Assembly: GCF_040706615.1 (NCBI RefSeq)
Contig: NZ_JAPDRF010000003.1
Location: forward strand, 124,001 to 188,000
Source of the DNA: Lentisalinibacter sediminis
Lineage (GTDB): Bacteria > Pseudomonadota > Gammaproteobacteria > Steroidobacterales > Woeseiaceae
Direction of reading: 5' to 3'
DNA: 64,000 nucleotides
Shown: piece after piece, positions 9,106 to 16,661 of the stretch
Numbering within the stretch: position 1 is the stretch's first letter
Layout: every line of letters begins with the position of its first letter
The notes under the pieces: generated by a model
Database searches by the model: none
Seen by the model: only the letters and a program-made list of their open reading frames with translations
Told to the model about the DNA's origin: nothing
Made by a program: the position numbers and the translations under genes

Positions 9106-9891
9106 CTAGCGACCCTTCCAGACCGGGTCGCGCTTCTCGGCGAATGCGCGGGCTCCTTCGAGCTGATCCTCGCTGGAATAGAGGGTCTTCACGGTCGGGA
9201 ACTGGCTGTTGATCGTCTTGCGCAACGCATCGTGGAACTTCATGTTCTCCGCCTCGCGGACGACTTCCTTGATCGCGGCGTAGACCAGCGGCGGTCCGGA
9301 CTCGATCACCCGGGCCACCGCCCAGGCGCGTTCCATCAGCTTGTCGGCCGGCACGACCTCGTTGACGAAGCCCCAGCGATGCGCTTCCTCCGCATCCAGC
9401 CAGCGTCCGGTCAGCAGCATCTCCATTGCGATGTGATACGGGATTCGCTTCGGCAGCTTGATCGAGGCCGCGTCGGCCACGGTACCCGAGCGGATCTCCG
9501 GCAGCGCGAACGTCGCATGGTCGGCCGCAATGATGATATCCGCGCAGAGCATGATCTCCAGGCCACCGCCGCAGCAGATGCCGTTGATCGCCGCGATCAC
9601 CGGCTTGTTGAAGTCTTCGAGTTCCTGCATACCACCGAATCCGCCGATACCGTACCCGCCGTCGACGGCTTCACCGGAAGCGGCCGCCTTCAGGTCCCAG
9701 CCGGCGGAGAAGAATTTCTCTCCGCCGCCCGAGATGATGGCGACCCGGAGGTCCGGGTCGTCGCGGAAATCCGCGAAGATCTCCCCCATCGCGACGCTGG
9801 TCGCGCGGTCGATGGCGTTTGCTTTCGGTCGGTCGACGATGACTTCGAGTACCCCGCCGTCGATCCGCGTCCTGACGTCCTCTTTGCTCAT
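9106..9891 (-). CDS. caiD: enoyl-CoA hydratase, CaiD-like (crotonobetainyl-CoA hydratase)
   Basis: 261 residues from the ATG at 9891, chosen because a CGGGGA ribosome site lies just upstream and the sequence from MSKEDVRTRI onward looks like a crotonase. The longer frame overlaps the upstream gene. Crotonase features: oxyanion-hole segments FFSAGWDLKAAA and NGICCGGGLEI, and a catalytic-region ALPEIRSG strand. The GWDLKAA and GGYGIGGFGG stretches resemble carnitinyl-CoA dehydratase CaiD more than a generic beta-oxidation hydratase. It would convert crotonobetainyl-CoA to L-carnitinyl-CoA. It lies 13 bp downstream of the CaiA-like gene and 13 bp upstream of the CoA ligase, in one transcription unit. 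A general short-chain crotonase is the alternative. Confidence 0.82.
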   Translation of the reverse strand: MSKEDVRTRIDGGVLEVIVDRPKANAIDRATSVAMGEIFADFRDDPDLRVAIISGGGEKFFSAGWDLKAAASGEAVDGGYGIGGFGGMQELEDFNKPVIAAINGICCGGGLEIMLCADIIIAADHATFALPEIRSGTVADAASIKLPKRIPYHIAMEMLLTGRWLDAEEAHRWGFVNEVVPADKLMERAWAVARVIESGPPLVYAAIKEVVREAENMKFHDALRKTINSQFPTVKTLYSSEDQLEGARAFAEKRDPVWKGR

Positions 9892-9904
9892 GATTCCCCG
9901 CCCT

Positions 9905-11068
9905 TTAGTTCCCGAGTGGCCGCAGCAGCGCGCGGCTGATGATGTGACGCTGTATCTCCGAGGTGCCTTCCCAGATGCGTTCCAGGCGCGCATCGCGCCA
10001 GATGCGCTCCAGTGGCAGTTCTTCCATCAGGCCCATGCCGCCGTGGATCTGTATCGCTTCGTCGGCGACGAACGCCAGCATCTCGGTGGCCTTCAGCTTC
10101 GCCATGGCCATATCGGCATCGCTCACCGTGCCCTGGTCGGTCTTCCAGCCCGCCTCGAGGATCATCAGCTCGGCCGCCTTCATCTCCGTCGCCATGTCGG
10201 CGAGCTTGAACGAGACGCCCTGGAATTTGCCGATCGGCTGTCCGAACTGCTCGCGCTGCGCGGCGTATGCAACCGAGTGAGCGAACGCCCTCGCCGCCCG
10301 CCCCAGGCAGGTCGCGCCCACCTGCAGCCGGGTGGCGCCGAGCCAGGTATTGGCGACCTGGAAGCCCTCGTGCACCTCGCCCAGCACGTTTTCGGCCGGG
10401 ATACGGCAGTTGTCGAACTCCAGAATGGCATTGGTATAACCGCGGTGGGAGACATTCCGATAGCCGTCGCGCACCGTGAAACCGGGCGTACCCTTGTCGA
10501 CGAAAAAGGCCGTGATCAGCGCGCGCTTGCCGCGCGGGCCGTCTTCCTCGCCCGTCTTCATGAAGACGATGGAGAACGCCGCGATGTCGGCGTGGGAAAT
10601 AAAGTGCTTGGCCCCGTTCAGCACCCAGTCGTCGCCGTCGCGCTTCGCCGTTGCCTTCATGCCGCGCAGGTCGGAGCCCGCCCCGGGCTCCGTCATGGCA
10701 AGGCAATCCCACTGCTCTCCGGCCACGCAGGGCTTCAGGTACTTTTCCCGCTGCTCCGGGGTGCCGGCGCAGAGGATGTTCGACGGCCGCGCCACGGCCG
10801 TCCAGTGCAGCGCGTAATTCGCGCGGCCCAGCTCCTTCTCGTAGAGCAGCCAGGTCAGCGTGTCGAGGCCGGCACCGCCGAATTCCTCGGGGATGTTGGC
10901 GGCATAGAGCCCCGTCTCGATCGCTTTCTGCTGGACCTCCCGGACGAGATCCATGTCGAGATGACCGCTGCGCTCGATCTGCGCCTCGTGCGGATAGAGT
11001 TCTTTCTCGACGAACGCGCGAGTCGTTTCGACGATCAACTGCTGTTCTTCGGTCAGTTCGAAGTTCAT
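9905..11068 (-). CDS. acyl-CoA dehydrogenase, CaiA-like
   Basis: 387 residues from the ATG at 11068 (MNFELTEEQQ, a typical start for the family). Diagnostic stretches are MTEPGAGSDL (FAD/acyl binding), the IHGGMGLMEE helix and IWEGTSEIQ near the C-terminus. In this cluster the likely role is oxidation of gamma-butyrobetainyl-CoA to crotonobetainyl-CoA, or the reverse as CaiA does, feeding the CaiD-like hydratase downstream. The start lies one base after the stop of the carnitine dehydrogenase gene, so the two are translationally close. Electrons would pass to an electron-transfer flavoprotein not encoded here. The family assignment is firm; the substrate comes from context. Confidence 0.82.
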   Translation of the reverse strand: MNFELTEEQQLIVETTRAFVEKELYPHEAQIERSGHLDMDLVREVQQKAIETGLYAANIPEEFGGAGLDTLTWLLYEKELGRANYALHWTAVARPSNILCAGTPEQREKYLKPCVAGEQWDCLAMTEPGAGSDLRGMKATAKRDGDDWVLNGAKHFISHADIAAFSIVFMKTGEEDGPRGKRALITAFFVDKGTPGFTVRDGYRNVSHRGYTNAILEFDNCRIPAENVLGEVHEGFQVANTWLGATRLQVGATCLGRAARAFAHSVAYAAQREQFGQPIGKFQGVSFKLADMATEMKAAELMILEAGWKTDQGTVSDADMAMAKLKATEMLAFVADEAIQIHGGMGLMEELPLERIWRDARLERIWEGTSEIQRHIISRALLRPLGN

Positions 11069-11069
11069 C

Positions 11070-12620
11070 TCATGAAGACCTCTGTTTACGCTCGCCCACG
11101 CTGCGGCCTGCCGTTTCGGGGACGGGCAGCGATGCATGCGCTGTTGCAAGTTCCCGCAGCGCGGCCGATGCGGCGCCAGCGGCCCTCTCGACCCTGCCGG
11201 TCGTCGTGTTGACGTGCAGGTACATGGCCTCGAGTGTGGCGAGCAGGCGGTCGTCCTCGGCGGCATGGAGGCGGTAGAAGACGTGCAGCCGCTTGCCGTC
11301 GCTCGCCAGCACCTGGGCGGTCGTATACATCGGCGCACCTGCGCCCACCTCGTCGAAGTACTGGTTGTGCGTTTCGGCCGTGTACCAGCTGCAGCCTGCG
11401 GCGACGTAGTCGTCATGCATGCCGACGCGCCGCAACAGCGCCTCGCAGCTGTCACTGAAGACCTGCACGTAGCGGTACTCCGTCATGTGGCCGTTGTAAT
11501 CGATCCAGGCCGGCAGCACGGCGAGTTCCAGCAACCTGAGCGGTTGCTCTTCGTCGACCGATCCATCGACCGATCCATCGACCGATCCGTCGGCCTGTCC
11601 GTCGGTCTGAGCATCGGCCGGCGGCGCCTGTTGCCTCAGGTGGCGATCGTGGGCATTCAGCGTCCGGCCGGCACCCCAATCGCGCTCCTTGAGAGTGCGC
11701 AGGATGCCGATCAGGTTGCGATCCCGGATGGCCTCGAGCTCGCGGATGCTCCAGGCCCCTGACTGCGCGTCGGACTGCGCGGCGATCTTCGAGACCAGCG
11801 CCTCGTCCAGCTCCGGCACGTCCATCAGTCTCGTCCAGGGCCACTTTAGCGCCGGGCCGAACTGGCGGATGAAATGCGCCATGCCCTCTTCGCCCCCGGC
11901 CAGCCGGTAGGTCTCGAAGAGTCCCATCTGTGCCCAGCGCAGCCCGAAACCCATCCGGATCGCATCGTCCACCTCGGCCGTCGTTGCGATGTCGTCCCGC
12001 ACGAGCCAGAGTGCCTCGCGCCAGACGGCCTCGAGCAAGCGGTCCGCGATGTGCGCGTCTATCTCGCGCCGGAGCCTGAGCGGCTGCATGCCGATCGACG
12101 TGAGCAGCTCCATCGCGCCGGCGACGACGGTATCGTCGCTCTCCGGACTCGCGACCACCTCGACGAGCGGCAGCAGATAAACCGGATTGAACGGATGCGC
12201 GACCAGGATGCGCCCGGGATTCGCCGCCCCTTGCCGAAGTTCGCTCGGTTTGAAACCGGAGGTGGACGAACCGAGGACCGTAGCCGGCGGCGCGGCCGCC
12301 TGGGCCGCGGCAATGACCTCGTGCTTGAGTGCGAGGTCTTCCGGCACACTCTCCTGGACCCAGTCCGCATCGCGGACCGCGTCGGCTACCCGCGCGCAGA
12401 AAGTAAGTTCGCCCTCGGGCGGCAGGGGCGCATCGGTCAGTGCCGGCAGGGAGCGCCGCGCATTGGCGAGCACGTCGGCAAGCCGCTGCCCGGCTTCCGG
12501 ATGCGGGTCGTAGACATGCACGTCCCAGCCGTGAAGCAGGAATCGGGCTGCCCAGCCGCCGCCGATGACGCCGCCGCCGAGCAGGCCCGCCTTGCGGCGC
12601 CGGCCTGTCGCGGTGCTCAT
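11070..12620 (-). CDS. lcdH: bifunctional L-carnitine dehydrogenase / betainyl-CoA thioesterase
   Basis: 516 residues. The N-terminal part (about 1-320) is a 3-hydroxyacyl-CoA-dehydrogenase-type NAD enzyme with the dinucleotide motif GGGVIGGGWAARF and the long C-terminal helices seen in L-carnitine dehydrogenases. The C-terminal part (about 365-500) is a hotdog thioesterase (WIDYNGHMTEYRY, ETHNQYFDEV). Such fusions are known: the first half oxidises L-carnitine to 3-dehydrocarnitine, and the second hydrolyses betainyl-CoA to glycine betaine. Between the two halves lies an Asp/Gly/Ser/Val linker encoded by a 12-bp tandem repeat. The ATG overlaps the stop of the upstream BKACE gene (ATGA). That enzyme makes the betainyl-CoA, so the three steps from carnitine to betaine are encoded by two adjacent genes. 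Confidence 0.88.
   Translation of the reverse strand: MSTATGRRRKAGLLGGGVIGGGWAARFLLHGWDVHVYDPHPEAGQRLADVLANARRSLPALTDAPLPPEGELTFCARVADAVRDADWVQESVPEDLALKHEVIAAAQAAAPPATVLGSSTSGFKPSELRQGAANPGRILVAHPFNPVYLLPLVEVVASPESDDTVVAGAMELLTSIGMQPLRLRREIDAHIADRLLEAVWREALWLVRDDIATTAEVDDAIRMGFGLRWAQMGLFETYRLAGGEEGMAHFIRQFGPALKWPWTRLMDVPELDEALVSKIAAQSDAQSGAWSIRELEAIRDRNLIGILRTLKERDWGAGRTLNAHDRHLRQQAPPADAQTDGQADGSVDGSVDGSVDEEQPLRLLELAVLPAWIDYNGHMTEYRYVQVFSDSCEALLRRVGMHDDYVAAGCSWYTAETHNQYFDEVGAGAPMYTTAQVLASDGKRLHVFYRLHAAEDDRLLATLEAMYLHVNTTTGRVERAAGAASAALRELATAHASLPVPETAGRSVGERKQRSS
11554..11613 (-). repeat. 12-bp tandem repeat encoding the domain linker
   Basis: On the + strand three near-perfect copies of TCGACCGATCCA (11554-11589) are followed by two diverged copies. 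On the coding strand they give repeated D-G-S-V units at residues about 336-356 of the carnitine dehydrogenase/thioesterase. Copy-number change would alter linker length by four residues without shifting the frame. Confidence 0.85.
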
Positions 12621-13528
12621 CGGGGTGCCCGCTTCGTGAGCTCCAGTTTCCGGCGGACGGCCTCCGGGGTCATCACCTCGGCCCCCAGATCTTCGATGAT
12701 CCTCACCGCTTTCTCGACGAGCTGCGTGTTGGTCGCCAGCTCGCCCTTGCGAAGATAGAGGTTGTCTTCGAGACCGACACGCACATTACCGCCAGCCAGC
12801 ACTGCCGCCGCGACGTACGGCATCTCGTTCCTGCCCAGCGAGAAGGCCGAGAAGTGCCAGTCGGAAGGTACGTTGCCGACCATGGCCATGAAAGTGTGCA
12901 GGTCGTCCGGCGCACCCCAGGGAATACCCATGCACAACTGCACCAGGTGCGGGGCCTCGATGATGCCCTCGGCGGCGAGCTGCTTCGCGAGCCACAGGTG
13001 GCCCGTATCGAAGGCCTCGATCTCGACGCGCACGCCGAGTCCCGTCATCAGCTTGCCCATGCTCCGCAGCATGCCGGGCGTGTTCGTCATGACGTAGTCT
13101 GCCTCGGCAAAGTTCATCGTGCCGCAGTCCAGCGTGCAGATTTCGGGGCGGCATTCCGCGACATGCTCGACGCGCTCCTCTGCGGAGGCCATGTCGGTAC
13201 CGGCCCCGGACAGCGGCAACGGGGCGTGCGGGGAGCCGAGAACCAGGTCGCCGCCCATGCCGGCAGTCAGGTTGATCACGACGTCGGTGTCCGCTTCCCG
13301 TATGCGCTCGGTGACCTCGCGGTACAGGTCAACGCGGCGTGAAGGTTTGCCGGATTCCGGCTCGCGCACATGACAGTGCACGATCGCAGCCCCGGCCCTT
13401 GCCGCCTCGATGGCACTGTCGGCAATCTCTTCCGGTGAGCGCGGCACGTGCGGTGACTTGTCCTGCGTGCCGCCGGAGCCGGTGACAGCACAGGTAATGA
13501 AGACTTCGCGATTGATTTCCATCGGCAT
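12617..13528 (-). CDS. BKACE-family 3-keto acid cleavage enzyme (3-dehydrocarnitine:acetyl-CoA trimethylamine transferase type)
   Basis: 303 residues from ATG 13528 (MPMEINREVF), preceded by GGGGG at seven bases. The frame extends to 13741, but that part is Arg/Ser/Pro-rich and unlike the family. This is a beta-keto acid cleavage enzyme (formerly DUF849) with the metal-binding HCH motif in AIVHCHVRE and a TIM-barrel pattern. With acetyl-CoA it would convert 3-dehydrocarnitine to betainyl-CoA and acetoacetate, as CdhC does in Pseudomonas. The assignment within the large BKACE family rests on the ATGA-coupled carnitine dehydrogenase/thioesterase downstream, which makes its substrate and uses its product. 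First gene of the minus-strand cluster. Confidence 0.85.
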   Translation of the reverse strand: MPMEINREVFITCAVTGSGGTQDKSPHVPRSPEEIADSAIEAARAGAAIVHCHVREPESGKPSRRVDLYREVTERIREADTDVVINLTAGMGGDLVLGSPHAPLPLSGAGTDMASAEERVEHVAECRPEICTLDCGTMNFAEADYVMTNTPGMLRSMGKLMTGLGVRVEIEAFDTGHLWLAKQLAAEGIIEAPHLVQLCMGIPWGAPDDLHTFMAMVGNVPSDWHFSAFSLGRNEMPYVAAAVLAGGNVRVGLEDNLYLRKGELATNTQLVEKAVRIIEDLGAEVMTPEAVRRKLELTKRAPR

Positions 13529-13768
13529 TGGAGAACCCCCGGGATCAGTACGACTGTTCTGGACGGACGGCATGCCCCTTGGACATTCCGGGCATTGGGC
13601 CGTGACGTTATCGCTGGGCGCACCAGCGGGCCGCGGGCGGCGGCCACCAGTCGAGTACTTTCTTGTAGGGTCCCCGGATGAGCATGAGCTCGCATCTGGC
13701 CGATGTACGGACTCACCATAGATGATCCGATTTCGGGTCACAAGCCGGAATCAGACGCCTACCTGCGC

Positions 13769-13790
13769 TAGAATCGGGATGCAAAAGGAG
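13769..13790 (+). promoter_or_regulatory. probable -10 box and ribosome site of the Rieske gene
   Basis: TAGAAT at 13769-13774 is a good -10 hexamer, but no clear -35 is seen. AAGGAG at 13785-13790 lies five bases before the ATG at 13796 and fixes that start. The two lie only 10 bases apart, so the promoter reading needs the transcript to begin almost at the ribosome site. Confidence 0.35.
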
Positions 13791-13795
13791 CATAA

Positions 13796-14992
13796 ATGGC
13801 GACCGAATCCGCGGATATCAGACCCCTGCGAAACCCCGAGAAAGTCGGCAAGCCGCTGGCGCCCTGGGCCTACCTGAACCCCGAAGTCCTCGATCTCGAG
13901 TACGAGGCGTTTTTCCTGCGCCGCTGGCAGCTGGCGGGCCATCGGAGCGAAGTAGCGGCGCCCGGCGACTACGTGACGGTCGATTTAGGCCGCGATAGCG
14001 TGGTCGTGCTGCGCGGCAAGGATGGTGTGCTGCGGGCTTTCCTCAATGTCTGCCGGCACCGGGCCTCGCGGATATTCGAGGGCAAGGGCCATTGCCGTGG
14101 CGTGGTCAAGTGTCCCTACCATGGCTGGACCTACGAACTCGACGGTTCCCTGCTCGGTATCCCCCGTGAAGAGAACTTCGCTCCGATCGACCGCGGGCAG
14201 TTCGGGCTGCACGAGATCCAGCTGGAAGATTTCCACGGGCTACTGTTCGTCCGCGTCCGGGGCAACGGCCCGAGCGTGGCGGAGCAATTCGCGCACACCG
14301 CAGAATACTTCGAGCAGTACGACACCGGTTCCTACGTTGCCTGTGCCGAACCGGTACACCAGATCTGGGAATGCAACTGGAAGGTAGCCTGGGACAATTA
14401 TCTTGAGAACTACCATATCCCGGTCGGGCACCCTGGCCTCAACCGGCTGGTGGAAAGCACTGACGAGGGAGAAGAGCTGACCAGCGGCCTGAGTTACGGT
14501 GTGTTCGCCCTCCGCGACAAGCCGTCGAAGGTCGACGCCGAGCGACGTTACCAGGAGCTTTTCCCCGCCTCGTTCGAGCGAATCCCGGAGGACCTGCACA
14601 ATCGCTGGGTGCAGTTCGGCCTCGCCGGCAACCTGGGCATCGACCTCTACCCCGAGCTGCTGGACATTTTCCAGATCATGCCGCTGGGGCATGACAGGAC
14701 CCTCGTCCGCGCGCTATTCTACGGTCCCCCGGACCCGACGCGCGAGGAGCAGAAGCTCCGGCGCCTCAACCTCGAGATCAACGGTTCGATCAACGACGAG
14801 GATCGCGACCTGTGCGAACGGGTACAGAAAGGCCTGGCGACGACCGGCTACCGCCCCGGGCCGCTGTCCTCGGAGGAGAGTGGTATCTGGCGCTTCCACG
14901 AACTGATTCGCCGGCTCGTGCCGGTGACGACGCTCGACGCGGCGCCCGCCCTCGGGCAGGTTGCCGAGGAGAATCGCAAGCTCATGGAGTGA
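13796..14992 (+). CDS. Rieske non-heme iron oxygenase, alpha subunit
   Basis: 398 residues. The Rieske [2Fe-2S] ligands are clear: Cys86-x-His88 (CRHRAS) and Cys106-x2-His109 (CPYHGW). The catalytic domain carries NYLENYHIPVGHP, which supplies the two His ligands of the mononuclear iron. The protein belongs with ring-hydroxylating oxygenases and the related quaternary-amine demethylases (glycine betaine GbcA, stachydrine, carnitine CntA). Divergence from a carnitine-to-betaine cluster suggests that it demethylates glycine betaine or attacks a related betaine. No reductase partner (GbcB/CntB type) is next to it. The protein family is certain and the substrate is inferred. Confidence 0.85.
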   Translation: MATESADIRPLRNPEKVGKPLAPWAYLNPEVLDLEYEAFFLRRWQLAGHRSEVAAPGDYVTVDLGRDSVVVLRGKDGVLRAFLNVCRHRASRIFEGKGHCRGVVKCPYHGWTYELDGSLLGIPREENFAPIDRGQFGLHEIQLEDFHGLLFVRVRGNGPSVAEQFAHTAEYFEQYDTGSYVACAEPVHQIWECNWKVAWDNYLENYHIPVGHPGLNRLVESTDEGEELTSGLSYGVFALRDKPSKVDAERRYQELFPASFERIPEDLHNRWVQFGLAGNLGIDLYPELLDIFQIMPLGHDRTLVRALFYGPPDPTREEQKLRRLNLEINGSINDEDRDLCERVQKGLATTGYRPGPLSSEESGIWRFHELIRRLVPVTTLDAAPALGQVAEENRKLME

Positions 14993-15033
14993 CGCCGGGC
15001 CGGCGCCGCGCCTTTTTCGTTATCTATGGAGTA

Positions 15034-15124
15034 GCGGAAAGGGAGGGATTGATTCGCCTGCTTCGCAGGCTCACCCTGCGGGCGGCTCGAACCCGATTAT
15101 CTGATATCGAGGGTTCGAACCCCG
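15034..15124. repeat. tRNA-Ser-like remnant with hairpin insert
   Basis: GCGGAAAGGGAGGGATT at 15034-15050 resembles the complement of a tRNA-Ser 3' end (GCGGAGAGGGAGGGATT at 24131-24147, one mismatch). A GCCTGC/GCAGGC hairpin follows, then CGGCTCGAACCC. ATATCGAGGGTTCGAACCC (15104-15122) repeats the T-arm of the tRNA-Ser at 24129-24219. The pieces are rearranged and cannot fold into a functional tRNA. They look like debris of earlier insertion at the same tRNA locus. Confidence 0.5.
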
Positions 15125-15140
15125 GTTCAGTGAAAATCAA

Positions 15141-15164
15141 AAAAAGGGCCGCGAGGGCCCTTTT
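15141..15164 (-). terminator. bidirectional terminator; probably the original tRNA-Ser terminator
   Basis: Stem AAAAGGGCC/GGCCCTTTT with a five-base loop. Read on the minus strand it is followed by a run of seven T residues (15141-15135 side), and it begins about nine bases beyond the 15-bp copy of the tRNA 3' end at 15173. This is where the tRNA-Ser terminator would lie if the mobile element were absent. Read on the plus strand it can also end the Rieske transcript, since TTTTCTTGTTTTTT follows. Confidence 0.7.
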
Positions 15165-15172
15165 CTTGTTTT

Positions 15173-15187
15173 TTGGCGGAGAGGGAG
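15173..15187. other. attachment site, left end of the element
   Basis: TTGGCGGAGAGGGAG, identical to the last bases (complement) of the tRNA-Ser gene at 24128-24142. It lies between the displaced terminator at 15141-15164 and the integrase. Confidence 0.75.
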
Positions 15188-15297
15188 TCCGCCTCTGGGG
15201 GTTCCATACACTTCTATAGCAATCCGTTAACCCATTGTTACCAATAACTTTCTAGTCCTATCACGTCTCGTGACTTCCGACAGAGTCCGGATTAGAA

Positions 15298-15319
15298 TGG
15301 GGGAGAAAGTGGGGGATAA
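15298..15319 (+). other. candidate integrase arm-binding sites, left end
   Basis: Two direct copies, TGGGGGAGAA (15298-15307) and TGGGGGATAA (15310-15319), with starts 12 bp apart, just upstream of the integrase ribosome site (GGAGG 15321-15325). The same pair with the same 12-bp pitch and orientation occurs at 24053-24074. Because they overlap the integrase promoter region, binding could also control the gene. Confidence 0.6.
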
Positions 15320-15330
15320 CGGAGGCACAT

Positions 15331-16554
15331 ATGGCCAACCTCACGGCTACCGGAGTCAGAAACGCGGGCCAAGGCAAACACTTCGACGGGAAGGGCCTCT
15401 ACCTCGTCGCTAAGGGCGGATCGAAGCTCTGGGTATACCGCTATCAGATCCAGGGCAAAAGGCGCGATATGGGCTTAGGGGGCTATCCTGAGCTATCTCT
15501 CAAGGAAGCCCGAGAGTTACGGGACAAGTACCGGAAGCTCGCCAAGTCTGGCGCAGATCCGATAGCTGCACGGCGGGAAGAGCGAGAGCGAGCTATTCGG
15601 GAATCCCGACAGGGAATCACCTTCAAGGAATGCGCCGCTGCCTATATCGAGAGCCACCAATCAGGCTGGCGGAATCCCAAGCACGTCGCTCAGTGGAAGA
15701 ACACCCTGGAAACGTATGCCTACCCAAAAATAGGGCAGTCTTTAGTGAAGGACATCGACACCGAAGCCATCTTGGCCATCCTTCAGCCGATCTGGACTAA
15801 GAAGACCGAGACAGCCTCCAGAGTACGGGGACGCATAGAGAACATCCTCGATTGGGCCAGAGTCCGAGGCTTTCGAGTGGGCGAGAATCCAGCCCGCTGG
15901 CGAGGCCACCTGGACAAACTGCTACCGAAACGCAGCAAGGTAGCCCCCGTCACGCACCACCCCGCTCTACCCTATTTCGAGCTACCCGCCTTCATGGCTG
16001 AACTACGTCAGAAAGACCCAATCTCAGCCCGAGCGCTCGAATTTCTCATTCTGACGGCAGCCCGCACCGGAGAGGTAATCCGCGCCACATGGGAGGAATT
16101 CGACCTAGAAGCCGGAATATGGACTATCCCAGGAGAGCGCATGAAAGGTAGCCGACCGCACCGCGTAGCGTTGAGCAAGCAAGCGAAAGCCATTGTGGAA
16201 AAGCTCAAGGAGCGGCGAGAGAGCGAGTTTGTCTTCCCTGGCGCCAGACCGAATCGGCCCATCTCCTCAATGACCATGCTCAAACTGCTGCGAACGCTAG
16301 GCCATGACGGGATCACCGTCCACGGCTTCCGCTCTACGTTCCGGGATTGGTGCGCCGAGCAAACTTCGTTTCCCCGGGAAATCGCGGAAGCTGCGTTAGC
16401 GCACGTACTCTCCGACAAGACGGAAGCAGCCTATCAGCGGGGAGATATGTTCGAGCGGCGCAAAAAGCTGATGCAATCGTGGGCGAACTTCGGCTACACC
16501 AAGGCAAAGAATGCTGATCGCGTTGTGCAACTACTTGGCAAAGGAGCCGCGTAG
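15331..16554 (+). CDS. tyrosine integrase, P4-like with arm-type DNA-binding domain
   Basis: 407 residues from ATG 15331, with GGAGG five bases upstream. An N-terminal arm-binding domain (DUF4102-like, residues about 1-85: LYLVAKGGSKLWVYRY and MGLGGYPELSLKEAR) is followed by a core-binding SAM-like domain (about 97-190) and the catalytic domain. Catalytic residues visible: Arg245 (ARTGEV), His331-x2-Arg334 (HGFRSTF), His358 (LAHVLSD) and the nucleophile Tyr368 (AAYQRGD). All are present, so the enzyme looks intact. It should recombine the 15-bp repeat that flanks this element. It is transcribed into the element, away from the nearby left attachment site. Function is certain. Confidence 0.95.
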   Translation: MANLTATGVRNAGQGKHFDGKGLYLVAKGGSKLWVYRYQIQGKRRDMGLGGYPELSLKEARELRDKYRKLAKSGADPIAARREERERAIRESRQGITFKECAAAYIESHQSGWRNPKHVAQWKNTLETYAYPKIGQSLVKDIDTEAILAILQPIWTKKTETASRVRGRIENILDWARVRGFRVGENPARWRGHLDKLLPKRSKVAPVTHHPALPYFELPAFMAELRQKDPISARALEFLILTAARTGEVIRATWEEFDLEAGIWTIPGERMKGSRPHRVALSKQAKAIVEKLKERRESEFVFPGARPNRPISSMTMLKLLRTLGHDGITVHGFRSTFRDWCAEQTSFPREIAEAALAHVLSDKTEAAYQRGDMFERRKKLMQSWANFGYTKAKNADRVVQLLGKGAA

Positions 16555-16661
16555 CTGAAATTCTTGAGTACAAGCCGGGCTAGGTTAGCTACCGAAAAGC
16601 CGGACACCTTCACCGGCCTGCCCCGGCTTCCTAAATTGGAGGGCGCTGGAAGGAGCGCAAA

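Noticed and set aside
14812..15219. 135-codon plus-strand frame running past the Rieske gene end
   Set aside because: It translates tRNA-like debris and a terminator; out of frame with the oxygenase.
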